Of a stretch of 64,000 bases of DNA, positions 36,581 to 45,765 are shown piece after piece. The notes below the pieces were generated by a model. It ran no database searches and was not told the origin of the DNA. It saw only the letters and a list, made by a program, of their open reading frames with translations. Origin of the DNA: Chitinophagaceae bacterium (GTDB taxonomy: Bacteria > Bacteroidota > Bacteroidia > Chitinophagales > Chitinophagaceae); NCBI GenBank assembly GCA_947454235.1, contig CANGIY010000013.1, positions 1-64,000 of the forward strand. The letters run 5' to 3'. Both the position numbers and the translations under genes were made by a program. The number at the start of each line of letters is the position of its first letter. Positions within the stretch are counted from its first letter, which is position 1.

Positions 36581-37435
36581 GTGAGCGTTTTCAAAAACAG
36601 ACCGAATTCTACTCAGGCAAATCCGACCGCGGAAATGGGGTTCCTCGACCACATTGATGCATTGAGGATGCATATCTTCCGTTCGGTAATTGCCTTGCTG
36701 GTTGCAGCAGTTGTAGCATTCATTAAAGTTGAATGGATTTTTGACACCATCGTTATGGGTCCTACGCACAACGACTTCATCTCCTATCAATGGTTGTGTG
36801 CACTCGGCAGGGCTGTTCATTACCCGAATTTCTGCATCAGCGAAATAAAAATGGATTTCCAGAACAACTCTGTCACAGGGCAATTCATGATGGGTATGTC
36901 TGTTTCAGTGCTGGTTGGTTTCATCCTGGCCTTCCCTTACATTTTTTGGGAATTCTGGCGATTCATTAAGCCGGCTTTGAAGCCCAATGAAGTGCGTTAT
37001 GCGCGTGGCATTGTTTTTTGGTGTTCAGTTCTGTTTTTCACCGGTGTGCTTTTCTCTTATTTCATTCTTACCCCTTACGTAATCAGTTTCTTTGGTACTT
37101 ATTCATTGAGTCCGAAATTTAAGAACATAATTACCATCGATAGCTATTACGACACTGTGTGCAGTATGTTGCTTTCTATTGGACTGGTTTTTGAATTACC
37201 GGTTGTTATTTATTTCCTTTCTCGCATAGGAATTGTAACACCGAAGTTTTTGAGAGAGCAAAGAAGATATGCATTTCTGATATTGTTCATTTTGTCGGAA
37301 ATCATTACCCCTCCTGACCTGTTTAGCTGTTTATTGGTGTTTATTCCTTTGTACTTCTTGTACGAGGCATCCATTTTCATTAGCGGAAGAACTGCCGATA
37401 AACGCGCAGCTAAAAAACAAGCAGAACAATCGTAA
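36581..37435 (+). CDS. tatC: Twin-arginine translocase subunit TatC
   Basis: 284 residues, six helices; core subunit that recognises twin-arginine signal peptides. Signatures: FLDHIDALRMHI (the FLxHLxELR start, with Asp for Glu), FPYIFWEFWRFIKPALKPNE, and ITPPD near the last helix. A periplasmic insert of about 40 residues after helix 1 is usual in Bacteroidota TatC. The start is GTG; no ATG precedes the conserved part. No tatA is adjacent. rpiB follows after 25 bases. Confidence 0.93.
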   Translation: MSVFKNRPNSTQANPTAEMGFLDHIDALRMHIFRSVIALLVAAVVAFIKVEWIFDTIVMGPTHNDFISYQWLCALGRAVHYPNFCISEIKMDFQNNSVTGQFMMGMSVSVLVGFILAFPYIFWEFWRFIKPALKPNEVRYARGIVFWCSVLFFTGVLFSYFILTPYVISFFGTYSLSPKFKNIITIDSYYDTVCSMLLSIGLVFELPVVIYFLSRIGIVTPKFLREQRRYAFLILFILSEIITPPDLFSCLLVFIPLYFLYEASIFISGRTADKRAAKKQAEQS

Positions 37436-37460
37436 CTTTAACATCACAACATACCGAATC

Positions 37461-37892
37461 ATGAATATTTCTATCGGATGCGACCACGCAGGCTTTGATT
37501 ACAAAGAAAAAATGAAAGCTTATTTCCAAAGCAAGGGCTTTCAGGTACAAGACCACGGCACTTACAGCACCGACAGTACTGACTACCCTGACTATGCGCA
37601 TCCGGTTGCTGCTGACGTTGAACACGGCCGTTCAAGTTTCGGGATTTTGATTTGCGGCAGCGGCAATGGCGTTTGCATGACTGCCAATAAACACAACAAT
37701 GTTAGAGCTGCACTTTGCTGGCTCGAAGAAATCGCAGAATTGGCGCGCTTGCACAACGATGCAAATGTTGTATGCTTGCCTGCACGCTTCATACCATACG
37801 AGCAAGCTGAAAAAATTGCCGATAAATTTCTCAACACCGCATTTGAAGGTGGCAGGCACTCCCGCAGGGTTGAAAAAATGAGTTGCAACTAA
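37461..37892 (+). CDS. rpiB: Ribose-5-phosphate isomerase B
   Basis: 143 residues. Interconverts ribose-5-P and ribulose-5-P in the pentose phosphate pathway. GCDHAGFDYKE at the N-terminus, the catalytic-Cys region ILICGSGNGVCMTANK and the RHSRRVEKM tail match RpiB/LacAB. Sits between tatC (25 bases) and the comF-like gene (9 bases). Confidence 0.94.
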   Translation: MNISIGCDHAGFDYKEKMKAYFQSKGFQVQDHGTYSTDSTDYPDYAHPVAADVEHGRSSFGILICGSGNGVCMTANKHNNVRAALCWLEEIAELARLHNDANVVCLPARFIPYEQAEKIADKFLNTAFEGGRHSRRVEKMSCN

Positions 37893-37901
37893 AACTTAGA
37901 A

Positions 37902-38600
37902 ATGCAAAAGCATTTGAAATTAATTTCAGAAGGGCTTTTGCATTTGCTGTACCCTCAACTTTGCTTGGGCTGCAATGTTCCTTTAAAAGGGAACGAAGAG
38001 TTACTTTGCCTTGAATGTGCGATCAAAATTCCGGAAACAGGATTTCATCATATTTTAGAAAACGACGCGTGGAAGCGGTTTGTTGGCAGAGTATCAATTG
38101 AGCGCGCTACTTCCTTGGCCCACTTCACCAATGAAGGCTTATTGCAGGTTCTGATACACGCGCTGAAATACAGTTCCAATAAAAAAGTAGGAATATACTT
38201 AGGTGAGTTACTTGGACGGCGGTTATTGAAAGCAGGTTGGGATGTTGATGTGGTGATTCCTGTGCCGTTGCACAAAAAGAAAGAAGCAAAAAGAGGCTAC
38301 AATCAAAGTTTATATATTGCCACGGGCATTTGCAATGTCACAAACTGGGAACTTGACAATAAACACCTGGTGCGCACTAAAGAAACTGAAAGCCAGACCC
38401 AAAAATCAAGAAAAGCGCGGGTTGACAATATGAAAGGTGCATTTGAAGTGCTACCGGCAAATTATGCCAATACCACGAAATTCCTTTTGATTGATGATGT
38501 ATTGACCACAGGTTCAACACTAGAAGCCTGTGTTTTGGCACTTAACCGACACAATTATTCTAAAATAAGCATAGCAACCATTGGGATTGCTGTATCGTAA
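37902..38600 (+). CDS. comF: ComF-family phosphoribosyltransferase-like protein
   Basis: 232 residues: an N-terminal zinc motif (LCLGC then LLCLEC), a helical middle and a C-terminal type-I phosphoribosyltransferase domain with the PRPP loop FLLIDDVLTTGSTLEAC. ComF takes part in DNA uptake in competent bacteria; orthologues persist in many non-competent species, so its role here is open. Last of the tatC-rpiB-comF run. The FadL gene's TTG/-7 pair begins inside its 3' end. Confidence 0.85.
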   Translation: MQKHLKLISEGLLHLLYPQLCLGCNVPLKGNEELLCLECAIKIPETGFHHILENDAWKRFVGRVSIERATSLAHFTNEGLLQVLIHALKYSSNKKVGIYLGELLGRRLLKAGWDVDVVIPVPLHKKKEAKRGYNQSLYIATGICNVTNWELDNKHLVRTKETESQTQKSRKARVDNMKGAFEVLPANYANTTKFLLIDDVLTTGSTLEACVLALNRHNYSKISIATIGIAVS

Positions 38601-38612
38601 CACTTATATTTG
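38581..38612 (+). promoter_or_regulatory. Promoter of the FadL-like porin gene
   Basis: TTG (38581-38583), 21-base spacer, TATATTTG (38605-38612), a full consensus promoter overlapping the last codons of comF. Leader to the ATG about 100 bases. Confidence 0.65.
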
Positions 38613-38717
38613 CGCAGTTTTAGTCAGGAACTTGGTAAAATTGAAAATTTGCCATACCTTTCGAGGTCGGTAAGCTAATTTCCAGTTCACCTTGGAATCA
38701 TTCTAACCAAAAAAAAC

Positions 38718-39965
38718 ATGAAAAAACAGTTATTAACAGCTTCTTTGGCATTTTCTGCACTGGCGTCGTTTGGTGCCGGTTATCAGATTAATTTGGAAGG
38801 ATTGCGTCAAATGGCAATGGGCGGCGCAGGTTCTGCTTGGGTGTGGGATGCGTCTACTATCTTCTACAACCCGGGTGGTGTTGCTCGTTTGAAAACACTT
38901 CAGGCTTATGGAAGCATTATGAACATCAACCCGTCAACCGCTTATGGTAATACTACGGGTTCTACTCGTTCAGTTGCTCAAAGCTTTACCACTTTCAATT
39001 TTTACTTTGGAGGTACTGTTAAAAAAGACAGCAGATTGGGTTTAGGTCTTGGTATCTATACGCCGTTTGGCAATGGTCTTAAATGGGAAGATGGCTGGAC
39101 AGGTCGCTTTTTGACTCAGGAAGTTCAATTGCGTACCATTTTCGTACAACCAACTGTAAGCTACAAATTAGGTGAATTTCTATCAGTAGGTGCCGGTTTT
39201 ATTTATGCAAACGGTACTTTCATGCTTAGAAATGCAATTCCTGTTCAGCAATATGGTGCCGGCTATACTTACGGGCCTAATGCTGATGGTGGTGTAGATA
39301 TGAGAGGTCAAGGTAATGGCGTTGGCTTTAACCTGGGCTTACATTTTAAACCTAGCGATAACTTACAAGTAGGTCTTACTTACCGTTCGCAAGTAAATAT
39401 GAACGTTGGTGGCGGTAATGCTACTTTCTATGTACCAACATCTCTTAAAACAGAATTCCCTAACGGACAATTTGAAACATCATTGCCTTTGCCGCAAGTT
39501 GCGTCATTAGGTATTGGTTTCCGCCCATTGGGTAGCGATAAATTGACGATTTGCGCTAACGTTGACTACACAGGTTGGAACTCATTCGACTCGTTGGTTA
39601 TCAACTTCAAGCAACATACTGATCAGTTGAAAGATCAACATGTTCCGCGCCACTACAAAAACACAACAACTTACCGCCTGGGTGGTACTTATAAAATAAG
39701 CAAAGTTGTTTCGGCAATGGCAGGTGCATCTTACGATCAGTCTCCAACTGTTCAAGGTTTTGTATCTCCTGATCTTCCTGATTATGACCGCGTAAACATC
39801 AGCTTCGGTGCTTCTGTTCGCCCTGCAAAACGCATTACATTGCTTGCTGCATGTGAATTTACAGCTACACCAAAACACGCTGTTACTTACGACTTCGGTA
39901 ATTTCAATGGCACATACACAACTCAGGCAATCACTGTAGGAATAGGTGCTCACTACAATTTCTAA
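38718..39965 (+). CDS. OmpP1/FadL-family outer membrane transporter
   Basis: 415 residues: signal peptide (ends ASFGAG), then the FadL-family hatch and barrel start (QMAMGGAGSAWVWDASTIFYNPGGVARL), typical of long-chain fatty acid or hydrocarbon porins. The rest alternates amphipathic strands and ends in Phe, as outer membrane barrels do. A full promoter lies 100 bases upstream. An SGNH-type lipoprotein gene follows after 21 bases; the pair probably takes up and processes a lipid-like substrate. Confidence 0.9.
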   Translation: MKKQLLTASLAFSALASFGAGYQINLEGLRQMAMGGAGSAWVWDASTIFYNPGGVARLKTLQAYGSIMNINPSTAYGNTTGSTRSVAQSFTTFNFYFGGTVKKDSRLGLGLGIYTPFGNGLKWEDGWTGRFLTQEVQLRTIFVQPTVSYKLGEFLSVGAGFIYANGTFMLRNAIPVQQYGAGYTYGPNADGGVDMRGQGNGVGFNLGLHFKPSDNLQVGLTYRSQVNMNVGGGNATFYVPTSLKTEFPNGQFETSLPLPQVASLGIGFRPLGSDKLTICANVDYTGWNSFDSLVINFKQHTDQLKDQHVPRHYKNTTTYRLGGTYKISKVVSAMAGASYDQSPTVQGFVSPDLPDYDRVNISFGASVRPAKRITLLAACEFTATPKHAVTYDFGNFNGTYTTQAITVGIGAHYNF

Positions 39966-39986
39966 AACAAAAGAATCACTCAGAAA

Positions 39987-41390
39987 ATGAAGAAATTATA
40001 TATCATTGGTGCAATTTCGTTGCTTGCTGCGGGATGTAAACCAAGTGTAGATATTACAAAAGAACCTACTGCAGGTGACGCTGTTTTCTCTTATTACATG
40101 GCTATCGGTAACTCGCTTACGGCTGGTTTCGCTGATAACTCTTTATATGTATCAGGACAGGTGAACTCTTACCCTCAACGCTTGTTTGAGCAATTCCAAA
40201 AAGTACGAGTTCATGGTGCTGAAGGTAATTTCATTCAACCATTGTTGCACAGCGATAATGGCTACGGATGGGATGGTACAGGCACTTCAATTACCGACAA
40301 CCGTGCACGTTTGGTGTTAGGTTGGTCAACTAATTGCTACGGTAAAACATCTTTGGCACCAATGCCATTGCCAACATTTTCTCCTGATGCCGCTGATGCG
40401 TCGTTCACTAACCCTGATGCAGGCGATCAGTTGAACAACATCGCTGTTCCGGGCATTCGTGTTGCTGACTATCCTGTTGATGGTTACGGTAACCCAATTA
40501 ACGGTAACCCGTATGCAACACGTTTCTATCACGATGTTACAAAATCGCCATTCACTGAATTGAGCTATCGTATTTCTCGCCTTCACCCGACTTTCTTTAC
40601 GTTGTGGTTAGGAGCGAATGACGTGCTTGGTTACGCTACTGCTGGTGGTCAGGGTGACGGTTCAGGTAGTGCATCTCCAATTTTTGGTAATTACTATTCA
40701 TCTACAGACATTACTCCTCCTTCTGTATTCCAACACATTTACGATTCAATCGTTTCTGTTGTTATAGGAACTGGTGCAAAAGGTGCTTTGATCAACATCC
40801 CTGATGTTACATCAATTCCTTTCTTCACAACAGTACCGGTAAATGGTTTATACCTTTCAAGGCAAACACAAGTTGATTCACTTGACGCTTTCTACAGGTC
40901 TAAAAACTACAAATTCCATTTGGGTTACAACAACTTCATCGTTCAGGATAATGCAGGTGTTACAAGGCAAGCTGTTGATGGAGAATTGATTTTGTTGAAC
41001 GTACCTCAGGATTCAATCAGTTGTTATGGTTGGGGTAGCGTTCTTCCTATCAAAGCACAATACGTGTTAACTACTGACGAAATTCAAAACATCAAATTGT
41101 TCACTGACAAATTCAACAGCTACATTGCTGGTGCTGCAAGAAGGAACAACCTTGCGTTGATTGACATGCACTCTTACATGGCTTCATTAAAATCAGGTAT
41201 GGTGTACAGCGGCGTAACTTATACAACTCAGTTTGTAACAGGTGGTGCGTTTTCTTTAGATGGTGTTCACCCAACTCCTCGTGGTTATGCACTCATTGCT
41301 AATGAAATTATCAAAGGCATCAATGCACAATATCATTCAACTATTAACTACTGCGACCCGAACAAATATGACGGAGTTCGCTTTCCATAA
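39987..41390 (+). CDS. SGNH/GDSL-family hydrolase lipoprotein
   Basis: 467 residues. Lipobox LAAGC (Cys17) for membrane anchoring. SGNH blocks: I, AIGNSLTAG with nucleophile Ser43; III, LWLGANDVLG; V, DGVHPTPRGYALIANE with the Asp-His pair. These act as esterases, lipases or acyl-transferases. It shares a transcript with the FadL-like porin (21 bases upstream) and is followed by a good terminator. Confidence 0.87.
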   Translation: MKKLYIIGAISLLAAGCKPSVDITKEPTAGDAVFSYYMAIGNSLTAGFADNSLYVSGQVNSYPQRLFEQFQKVRVHGAEGNFIQPLLHSDNGYGWDGTGTSITDNRARLVLGWSTNCYGKTSLAPMPLPTFSPDAADASFTNPDAGDQLNNIAVPGIRVADYPVDGYGNPINGNPYATRFYHDVTKSPFTELSYRISRLHPTFFTLWLGANDVLGYATAGGQGDGSGSASPIFGNYYSSTDITPPSVFQHIYDSIVSVVIGTGAKGALINIPDVTSIPFFTTVPVNGLYLSRQTQVDSLDAFYRSKNYKFHLGYNNFIVQDNAGVTRQAVDGELILLNVPQDSISCYGWGSVLPIKAQYVLTTDEIQNIKLFTDKFNSYIAGAARRNNLALIDMHSYMASLKSGMVYSGVTYTTQFVTGGAFSLDGVHPTPRGYALIANEIIKGINAQYHSTINYCDPNKYDGVRFP

Positions 41391-41413
41391 TAGTTTTATT
41401 ACAATTTATTTAC

Positions 41414-41443
41414 AGCAGCCACTTTTTAGTGGCTGCTTTTTTA
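41414..41443 (+). terminator. Terminator after the FadL-SGNH pair
   Basis: Perfect 10-bp stem (AGCAGCCACT 41414-41423, AGTGGCTGCT 41428-41437), TTTT loop, then TTTTTT. Confidence 0.88.
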
Positions 41444-41465
41444 TATTTTAGGGGTTCCAATTTCG

Positions 41466-41473
41466 TATATTTG
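41466..41473 (+). promoter_or_regulatory. -7 promoter element of the NHL cargo gene
   Basis: TATATTTG, 20 bases before the ATG at 41494. No TTG at -33 spacing. Confidence 0.5.
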
Positions 41474-41493
41474 TCTTACTTAAGTTGTATCAC

Positions 41494-43716
41494 ATGAAAA
41501 GGTATTCACTCATCACCCTATTTACTGCTGCGTTTCTATCTTGTTTTACCGGGTATGGTCAAACAATAAGAACGATTGCAGGCTGTGGCATATCTGATAG
41601 CGTAAGTGGGTTTAACCGGCCTGCTGTTAAAGCTACAATGGGGCAAATTATCGGCACGGCGGTTGATAACAATGGTAATGTTTACATATCAGACTTCTAT
41701 TACAACAGAATTTATAAAGTTACACCAAACGGTACGTTTAAAACCGTTGCCGGAGATGGTGCCGGAAACTGTATTGGAGATGGAGGGCTGGCGGTAAATG
41801 CCCATGTAAACTCTCCTACTTCCATAACTACCGACGCTGCAGGCAACTTGTTCATAGCAGATGCGGGCAATCGATGTATCAGAAAAATTGACGCATCAAC
41901 AGGTCGAATCACAACAGTGGGTGGAATGATTTGTACTGTTAGTTCTTGCTATTACAATGGCGAAGGCATTCAAGCTACCAATGCCTGCATGATTCCTCAG
42001 GGTATTGCTGTTGACAGGTCAGGAAACATTTATTACGCTGACGGAAACTCAAGGGTACGCAAAATATCAACTGATGGTATTGTAAGAACTATTTGCGGTA
42101 GCCCTACGGGCGCCATTGGATTTGCCGGCACTGGTTCATCAGCGACATCCAGCTCAGTGGCACTGGAGGGCGCAATAGGCGTTGATGTTGACGACTCGGG
42201 CAATGTGTATGTAGTAGAAGCAACGAACAACATTGTACGTAAAATAGGCAGGGACGGCATTCTAAGAGTTTTCGCAGGTCGCGGACCTTCTTTTCCGGGT
42301 AGCGGAGGCAATGGCGGCCCGGCTACTGCTGCAAGGCTCAACAATCCCAACTCAATCAGGCACGACCACCAGGGCAATATGTACATTGCCGATATGGGCA
42401 ATAACCAGATAAGGAAAGTAGATACTGCAGGTATTATCACACTTTTTGCAGGAGATGGGGCGACAGGCTATCTAGGTGACGGTAGTCTTGCTACTGAAGC
42501 TCGCTTTGCCCGACCATCAGACCTTTGTTTTGATGCTTACGGAAACATGTTTATTGCTGATAAAGGTACAGGCGTACCATCGGCACCGGGGCATAGAATA
42601 AGAGAGATATTTAAAATAGATACAATGCACGTGGCTGCCAACCACAGCGATACTATTTGTGGCTATGCTGCGATTCGTTTTAATGTAATTGAACCTGTAC
42701 CCCATTATACTTCTAAATTTGTATGGTACCTGAATGGCCGAATTGTAGGAGGAGATTCAGCCTATTACTACAGCGATTCTTTAAGAAACGGTGATAGAAT
42801 TACTTGCACTAAGTACGATACTGCCAATGGAGGATTTATTATTGCAGTGGGCGACACTATGAATATCACTGTTCGTCCTAATGTTGTACCTAGGTTGTCT
42901 ATCAACCCTTCAATTGACCCGATTTGCGAAGGCGCACAAGTTACCTTTACTGCAGCACCAGTGCATGGCGGTAGTGCTCCGCATTACGACTGGTATGTAT
43001 TTAGTGTTATTTCCGACACAACAGGCGGTACATATACCTATACTCCACGTGTAGGAGATATCGTAACATGCATTTTACACAGCAACGAATTATGCGCTTC
43101 TCCTGACACAGCCAGAACCCAATTTAACGTGCATACTGTACCAAGTACACACCCCGACATAAGCATTGTACCAAGGGAAGGAATGGATACTGCCTGGGCT
43201 GATACTATTGCTTATTGGGGACAAATTGTTACCCTGTTTTCAACCAGTTCTTATGGTGGTACAGCACCTACCTACCAATGGTACTTAGACAACAGACCAC
43301 TTCCGGGGGCCACTGATAACAGCTATGCACAGCATTATTATTACAATTCTACGCTTTACTGTGTAATGCACTCCAACGCTTATTGCGTGGTGCCTGAATC
43401 TGATACAAGTAACTACGTAAACATCAGTGTGCACGGTTTAGGCGTGAACGATATTACGAAGACCAAGGGCAGGTATTCAATTTTCCCTAACCCGTCAAAT
43501 GGCAATTTTACCATTACAGATGCTGGAGATAAAGGCAACCCGATTGAGTCAATAATAGTTAAAGACATTTTAGGAAAAGAAGTGTTTATGTACCACCCCA
43601 CAACGAAAGGAACGATTCAACTGGAACTACCTGCCGCAATACAATCAGGTAATTATATATTAACAATAATTTCTAAAGAAAGTACCGAGAACCTGCATAT
43701 AGCGGTTGAAAAATAA
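41494..43716 (+). CDS. Secreted NHL-repeat protein with T9SS sorting domain
   Basis: 740 residues. Signal peptide (ITLFTAAFLSCF, ending GYGQ), then about six NHL beta-propeller repeats marked by GDGG(L/P)A and GNLFIADAGN(R/N)-type motifs (about 30-370), two or three Ig/PKD-like modules (about 375-660) and a T9SS type A sorting domain (YSIFPNPSNGNFTI, then SGNYILTI). A TTG at 41485 extends the frame but the ATG at 41494 starts the signal peptide. A paralogue of the gene at the window's left edge. Binding target unknown. Confidence 0.9.
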   Translation: MKRYSLITLFTAAFLSCFTGYGQTIRTIAGCGISDSVSGFNRPAVKATMGQIIGTAVDNNGNVYISDFYYNRIYKVTPNGTFKTVAGDGAGNCIGDGGLAVNAHVNSPTSITTDAAGNLFIADAGNRCIRKIDASTGRITTVGGMICTVSSCYYNGEGIQATNACMIPQGIAVDRSGNIYYADGNSRVRKISTDGIVRTICGSPTGAIGFAGTGSSATSSSVALEGAIGVDVDDSGNVYVVEATNNIVRKIGRDGILRVFAGRGPSFPGSGGNGGPATAARLNNPNSIRHDHQGNMYIADMGNNQIRKVDTAGIITLFAGDGATGYLGDGSLATEARFARPSDLCFDAYGNMFIADKGTGVPSAPGHRIREIFKIDTMHVAANHSDTICGYAAIRFNVIEPVPHYTSKFVWYLNGRIVGGDSAYYYSDSLRNGDRITCTKYDTANGGFIIAVGDTMNITVRPNVVPRLSINPSIDPICEGAQVTFTAAPVHGGSAPHYDWYVFSVISDTTGGTYTYTPRVGDIVTCILHSNELCASPDTARTQFNVHTVPSTHPDISIVPREGMDTAWADTIAYWGQIVTLFSTSSYGGTAPTYQWYLDNRPLPGATDNSYAQHYYYNSTLYCVMHSNAYCVVPESDTSNYVNISVHGLGVNDITKTKGRYSIFPNPSNGNFTITDAGDKGNPIESIIVKDILGKEVFMYHPTTKGTIQLELPAAIQSGNYILTIISKESTENLHIAVEK

Positions 43717-43731
43717 CCCGGCATTATTAGA

Positions 43732-44229
43732 ATGGATTTTGAACGATTTCCGGAAATAGCGGCTGCATCAAAAAAGGCACTGGTTCAGGCTATTGATGAA
43801 ATTATTGCAAGAGATTTACCTGACATAGATGCTTTGGTTGAACAAACCGAACAACAAGTGTGGAAAGAGGTAGATTGTACGGCCTGTGCTATTTGCTGCA
43901 AAACAATGTCGCCAGTCCTTACGCAAGAAGACATTAACCGTATTGCGCTTTACCTGCGCCTGAAGCCCAAAGACTTTCAAAAAAAATACCTAATCAAAGA
44001 AGGCGATACCGGTAATTGGGTGAATAACGCAACGCCGTGTGTTTTTCTGAACGACAATCTTTGTACAATATATGGTGTGCGCCCCGATGACTGTGCTGGG
44101 TTTCCGCACCACGACAAACGCCCTTTCGCCGAATATGCGGGAACCTATCGCAAAAACATAAACCGCTGCCCTGCCACTTTTAGGCTGATAGAGCGACTGA
44201 AAGAAGCTACTGATGCCCCTGATAGCTAG
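43732..44229 (+). CDS. YkgJ-family cysteine cluster protein
   Basis: 165 residues. The cysteine pattern CTACAICC (about 50-57), CVFLNDNLC, DDCAGFP and RCPATF fits the UPF0153/YkgJ zinc- or iron-binding cluster family of unknown reaction. Follows the NHL cargo gene by 15 bases and precedes the BrkB gene by about 50. No signal peptide, so it is cytoplasmic. Confidence 0.85.
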   Translation: MDFERFPEIAAASKKALVQAIDEIIARDLPDIDALVEQTEQQVWKEVDCTACAICCKTMSPVLTQEDINRIALYLRLKPKDFQKKYLIKEGDTGNWVNNATPCVFLNDNLCTIYGVRPDDCAGFPHHDKRPFAEYAGTYRKNINRCPATFRLIERLKEATDAPDS

Positions 44230-44279
44230 AAATTGCTTTGATTCGGGATGTAAGTAGTACATTGTGGTAGAATTTGCCC

Positions 44280-45227
44280 ATGAAGCCAAAAAGAAAAAAT
44301 CTGCTGAAACTTTTCCCCGGTATGCTCAAACAAGCCGGTAAAGAATTTGTTGATGACCACGGCACCAAACTAAGTGCTTCGCTCGCTTACATCACTATTT
44401 TTTCAATTGGCCCGCTGTTTATGGTAATGATTACAGTGATAGGTATGATTTACAAAAACGGCACTTTAACTCCGGCTCTATTCGATCAAATAAGCAGCAT
44501 AATAGGCAAGAACCAAACGCAACAGGTAGAAGACATCATCAAAAACCTATCTACAAATTCTAACTCCACCATGTTCAATGTGTTTGGAGGCGCGGTGCTG
44601 GCATTTGGTGCAACAGGTATATTTTCCGAAATTCAAAGTTCCATTAACTACATCTGGTCTATAAAATCGAAGCCTAAAAAGGGCTGGCTGAAGTACATAA
44701 CCGACCGCCTGTTGTCGTTTTCATTGATTATAGGCTGTGGGTTCCTGTTCCTTGTTTCTTTGCTACTGAACCTGGTGGTGGATGTAATGGAGAATTTTGT
44801 AAGCAAAATACTGGGTGAGTCGAATGTATTTTTAGTGAAACTCGCCAATTTCGGGGTGCTTTTCAGCATTGTGACTTTTATGTTTGCGGTGATTTATAAA
44901 GTATTGCCTGATGCGCTTATTAAGTGGAAAGATGCACTGGCGGGTGCAGCTTTCACAGCTATCCTCTTCCTGATTGGTAAATTTTTGATTGGTTACTACC
45001 TCGGCAGCTCTTCCAAATTCAATGCCTTTGGCGCGGCCTCATCATTGATTATTTTGCTCACTTGGGTGTATTACTCCTCTATTATTCTCTACTTCGGGGC
45101 TGAATTTACCAAGGTATATGCCAACACCTACGGGCGCGGGATTAAAATTAAAAAGACCGCTGTTTACATCGTGAAACGTGAGGCACGCGAGGTGCTGCCG
45201 CACGAGGAATTGAATGACGAGGGGTAG
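44280..45227 (+). CDS. YihY/BrkB-family membrane protein
   Basis: 315 residues with six helices and the family opening DDHGTKLSASLAYITIFSIGP and the later loop WKDALAGAAFTAILFLIGKF. YihY/BrkB proteins were once called RNase BN in error; they are inner membrane proteins of unknown transport role. The frame reaches a TTG at 44274, but the ATG at 44280 is preferred. It is the last conserved gene before the accessory patch that starts with the repeat at 45243. Confidence 0.85.
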   Translation: MKPKRKNLLKLFPGMLKQAGKEFVDDHGTKLSASLAYITIFSIGPLFMVMITVIGMIYKNGTLTPALFDQISSIIGKNQTQQVEDIIKNLSTNSNSTMFNVFGGAVLAFGATGIFSEIQSSINYIWSIKSKPKKGWLKYITDRLLSFSLIIGCGFLFLVSLLLNLVVDVMENFVSKILGESNVFLVKLANFGVLFSIVTFMFAVIYKVLPDALIKWKDALAGAAFTAILFLIGKFLIGYYLGSSSKFNAFGAASSLIILLTWVYYSSIILYFGAEFTKVYANTYGRGIKIKKTAVYIVKREAREVLPHEELNDEG

Positions 45228-45242
45228 TATTAGAAGTGGAAC

Positions 45243-45286
45243 CTTGCGCAGTAGTAGGTCGAAGCGAGACGCCTCGACCAGAGGTT
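45243..45286 (-). repeat. Dispersed hairpin repeat, copy 4
   Basis: Partial copy in inverted orientation: CTTGCGCAGTA remnant of the first hairpin, then GGTCGAAGC/GCCTCGACC (45257-45279, one mismatch). It lies between the BrkB stop and the stop of the restriction-modification gene. Bases 45263-45285 are identical to 48263-48285. Confidence 0.75.
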
Positions 45287-45291
45287 AAGAG

Positions 45292-45765
45292 TTATTGTCT
45301 CAGAAAACCTAATTCATACACCATCGGACGCAATTTTTCAGTCAACTCTTTGTATGCATTCTCAAATGAATCGAATAAAACAGGCGGGAAATCGCCGCTG
45401 GCATTGCGGGCCTGCAGGGCTTTGCGCACCTGGTACCAACCCACATCGGGGCGGTTGAGTTTCAGTTCGTCGCGAACGGTGCGCACATCGGTGTGTGCGA
45501 AGTATGCCTGCCAAAGTTTTTTGCCTTCTGCAAGCACTTTTCCGGCCTCGGCACTAAAGGTTTTATCACTCATATACTGCACCATAAAATCGCTTTCAAA
45601 ACGCCCGGGTGCCCCTACTTCTTCTTCGGTAAAGGGTATAAAATGGTTAACAATGCTCCACTTTTTGCCGTTCCATTCCAGGTCGTTGGCACTGGCGGTA
45701 AGGTTGCTGCCATTAAAGAGCATCCAAACCAAACAATCGGTTTTAAACTCTTTTGTTAATGGCAC
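45292..45765 (-). pseudogene. C-terminal part of frameshifted restriction-modification enzyme
   Basis: 157-residue frame that continues the methyltransferase frame 45756-47696 after a shift of one base. It opens with conserved sequence of the same protein (EFKTDCLVWMLFNGSN, NHFIPFTEEEV), which in related enzymes follows directly on the DRDQF segment that ends the other frame. It has no start site of its own. Whether it is dead or switched on by slippage cannot be told. Confidence 0.7.
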
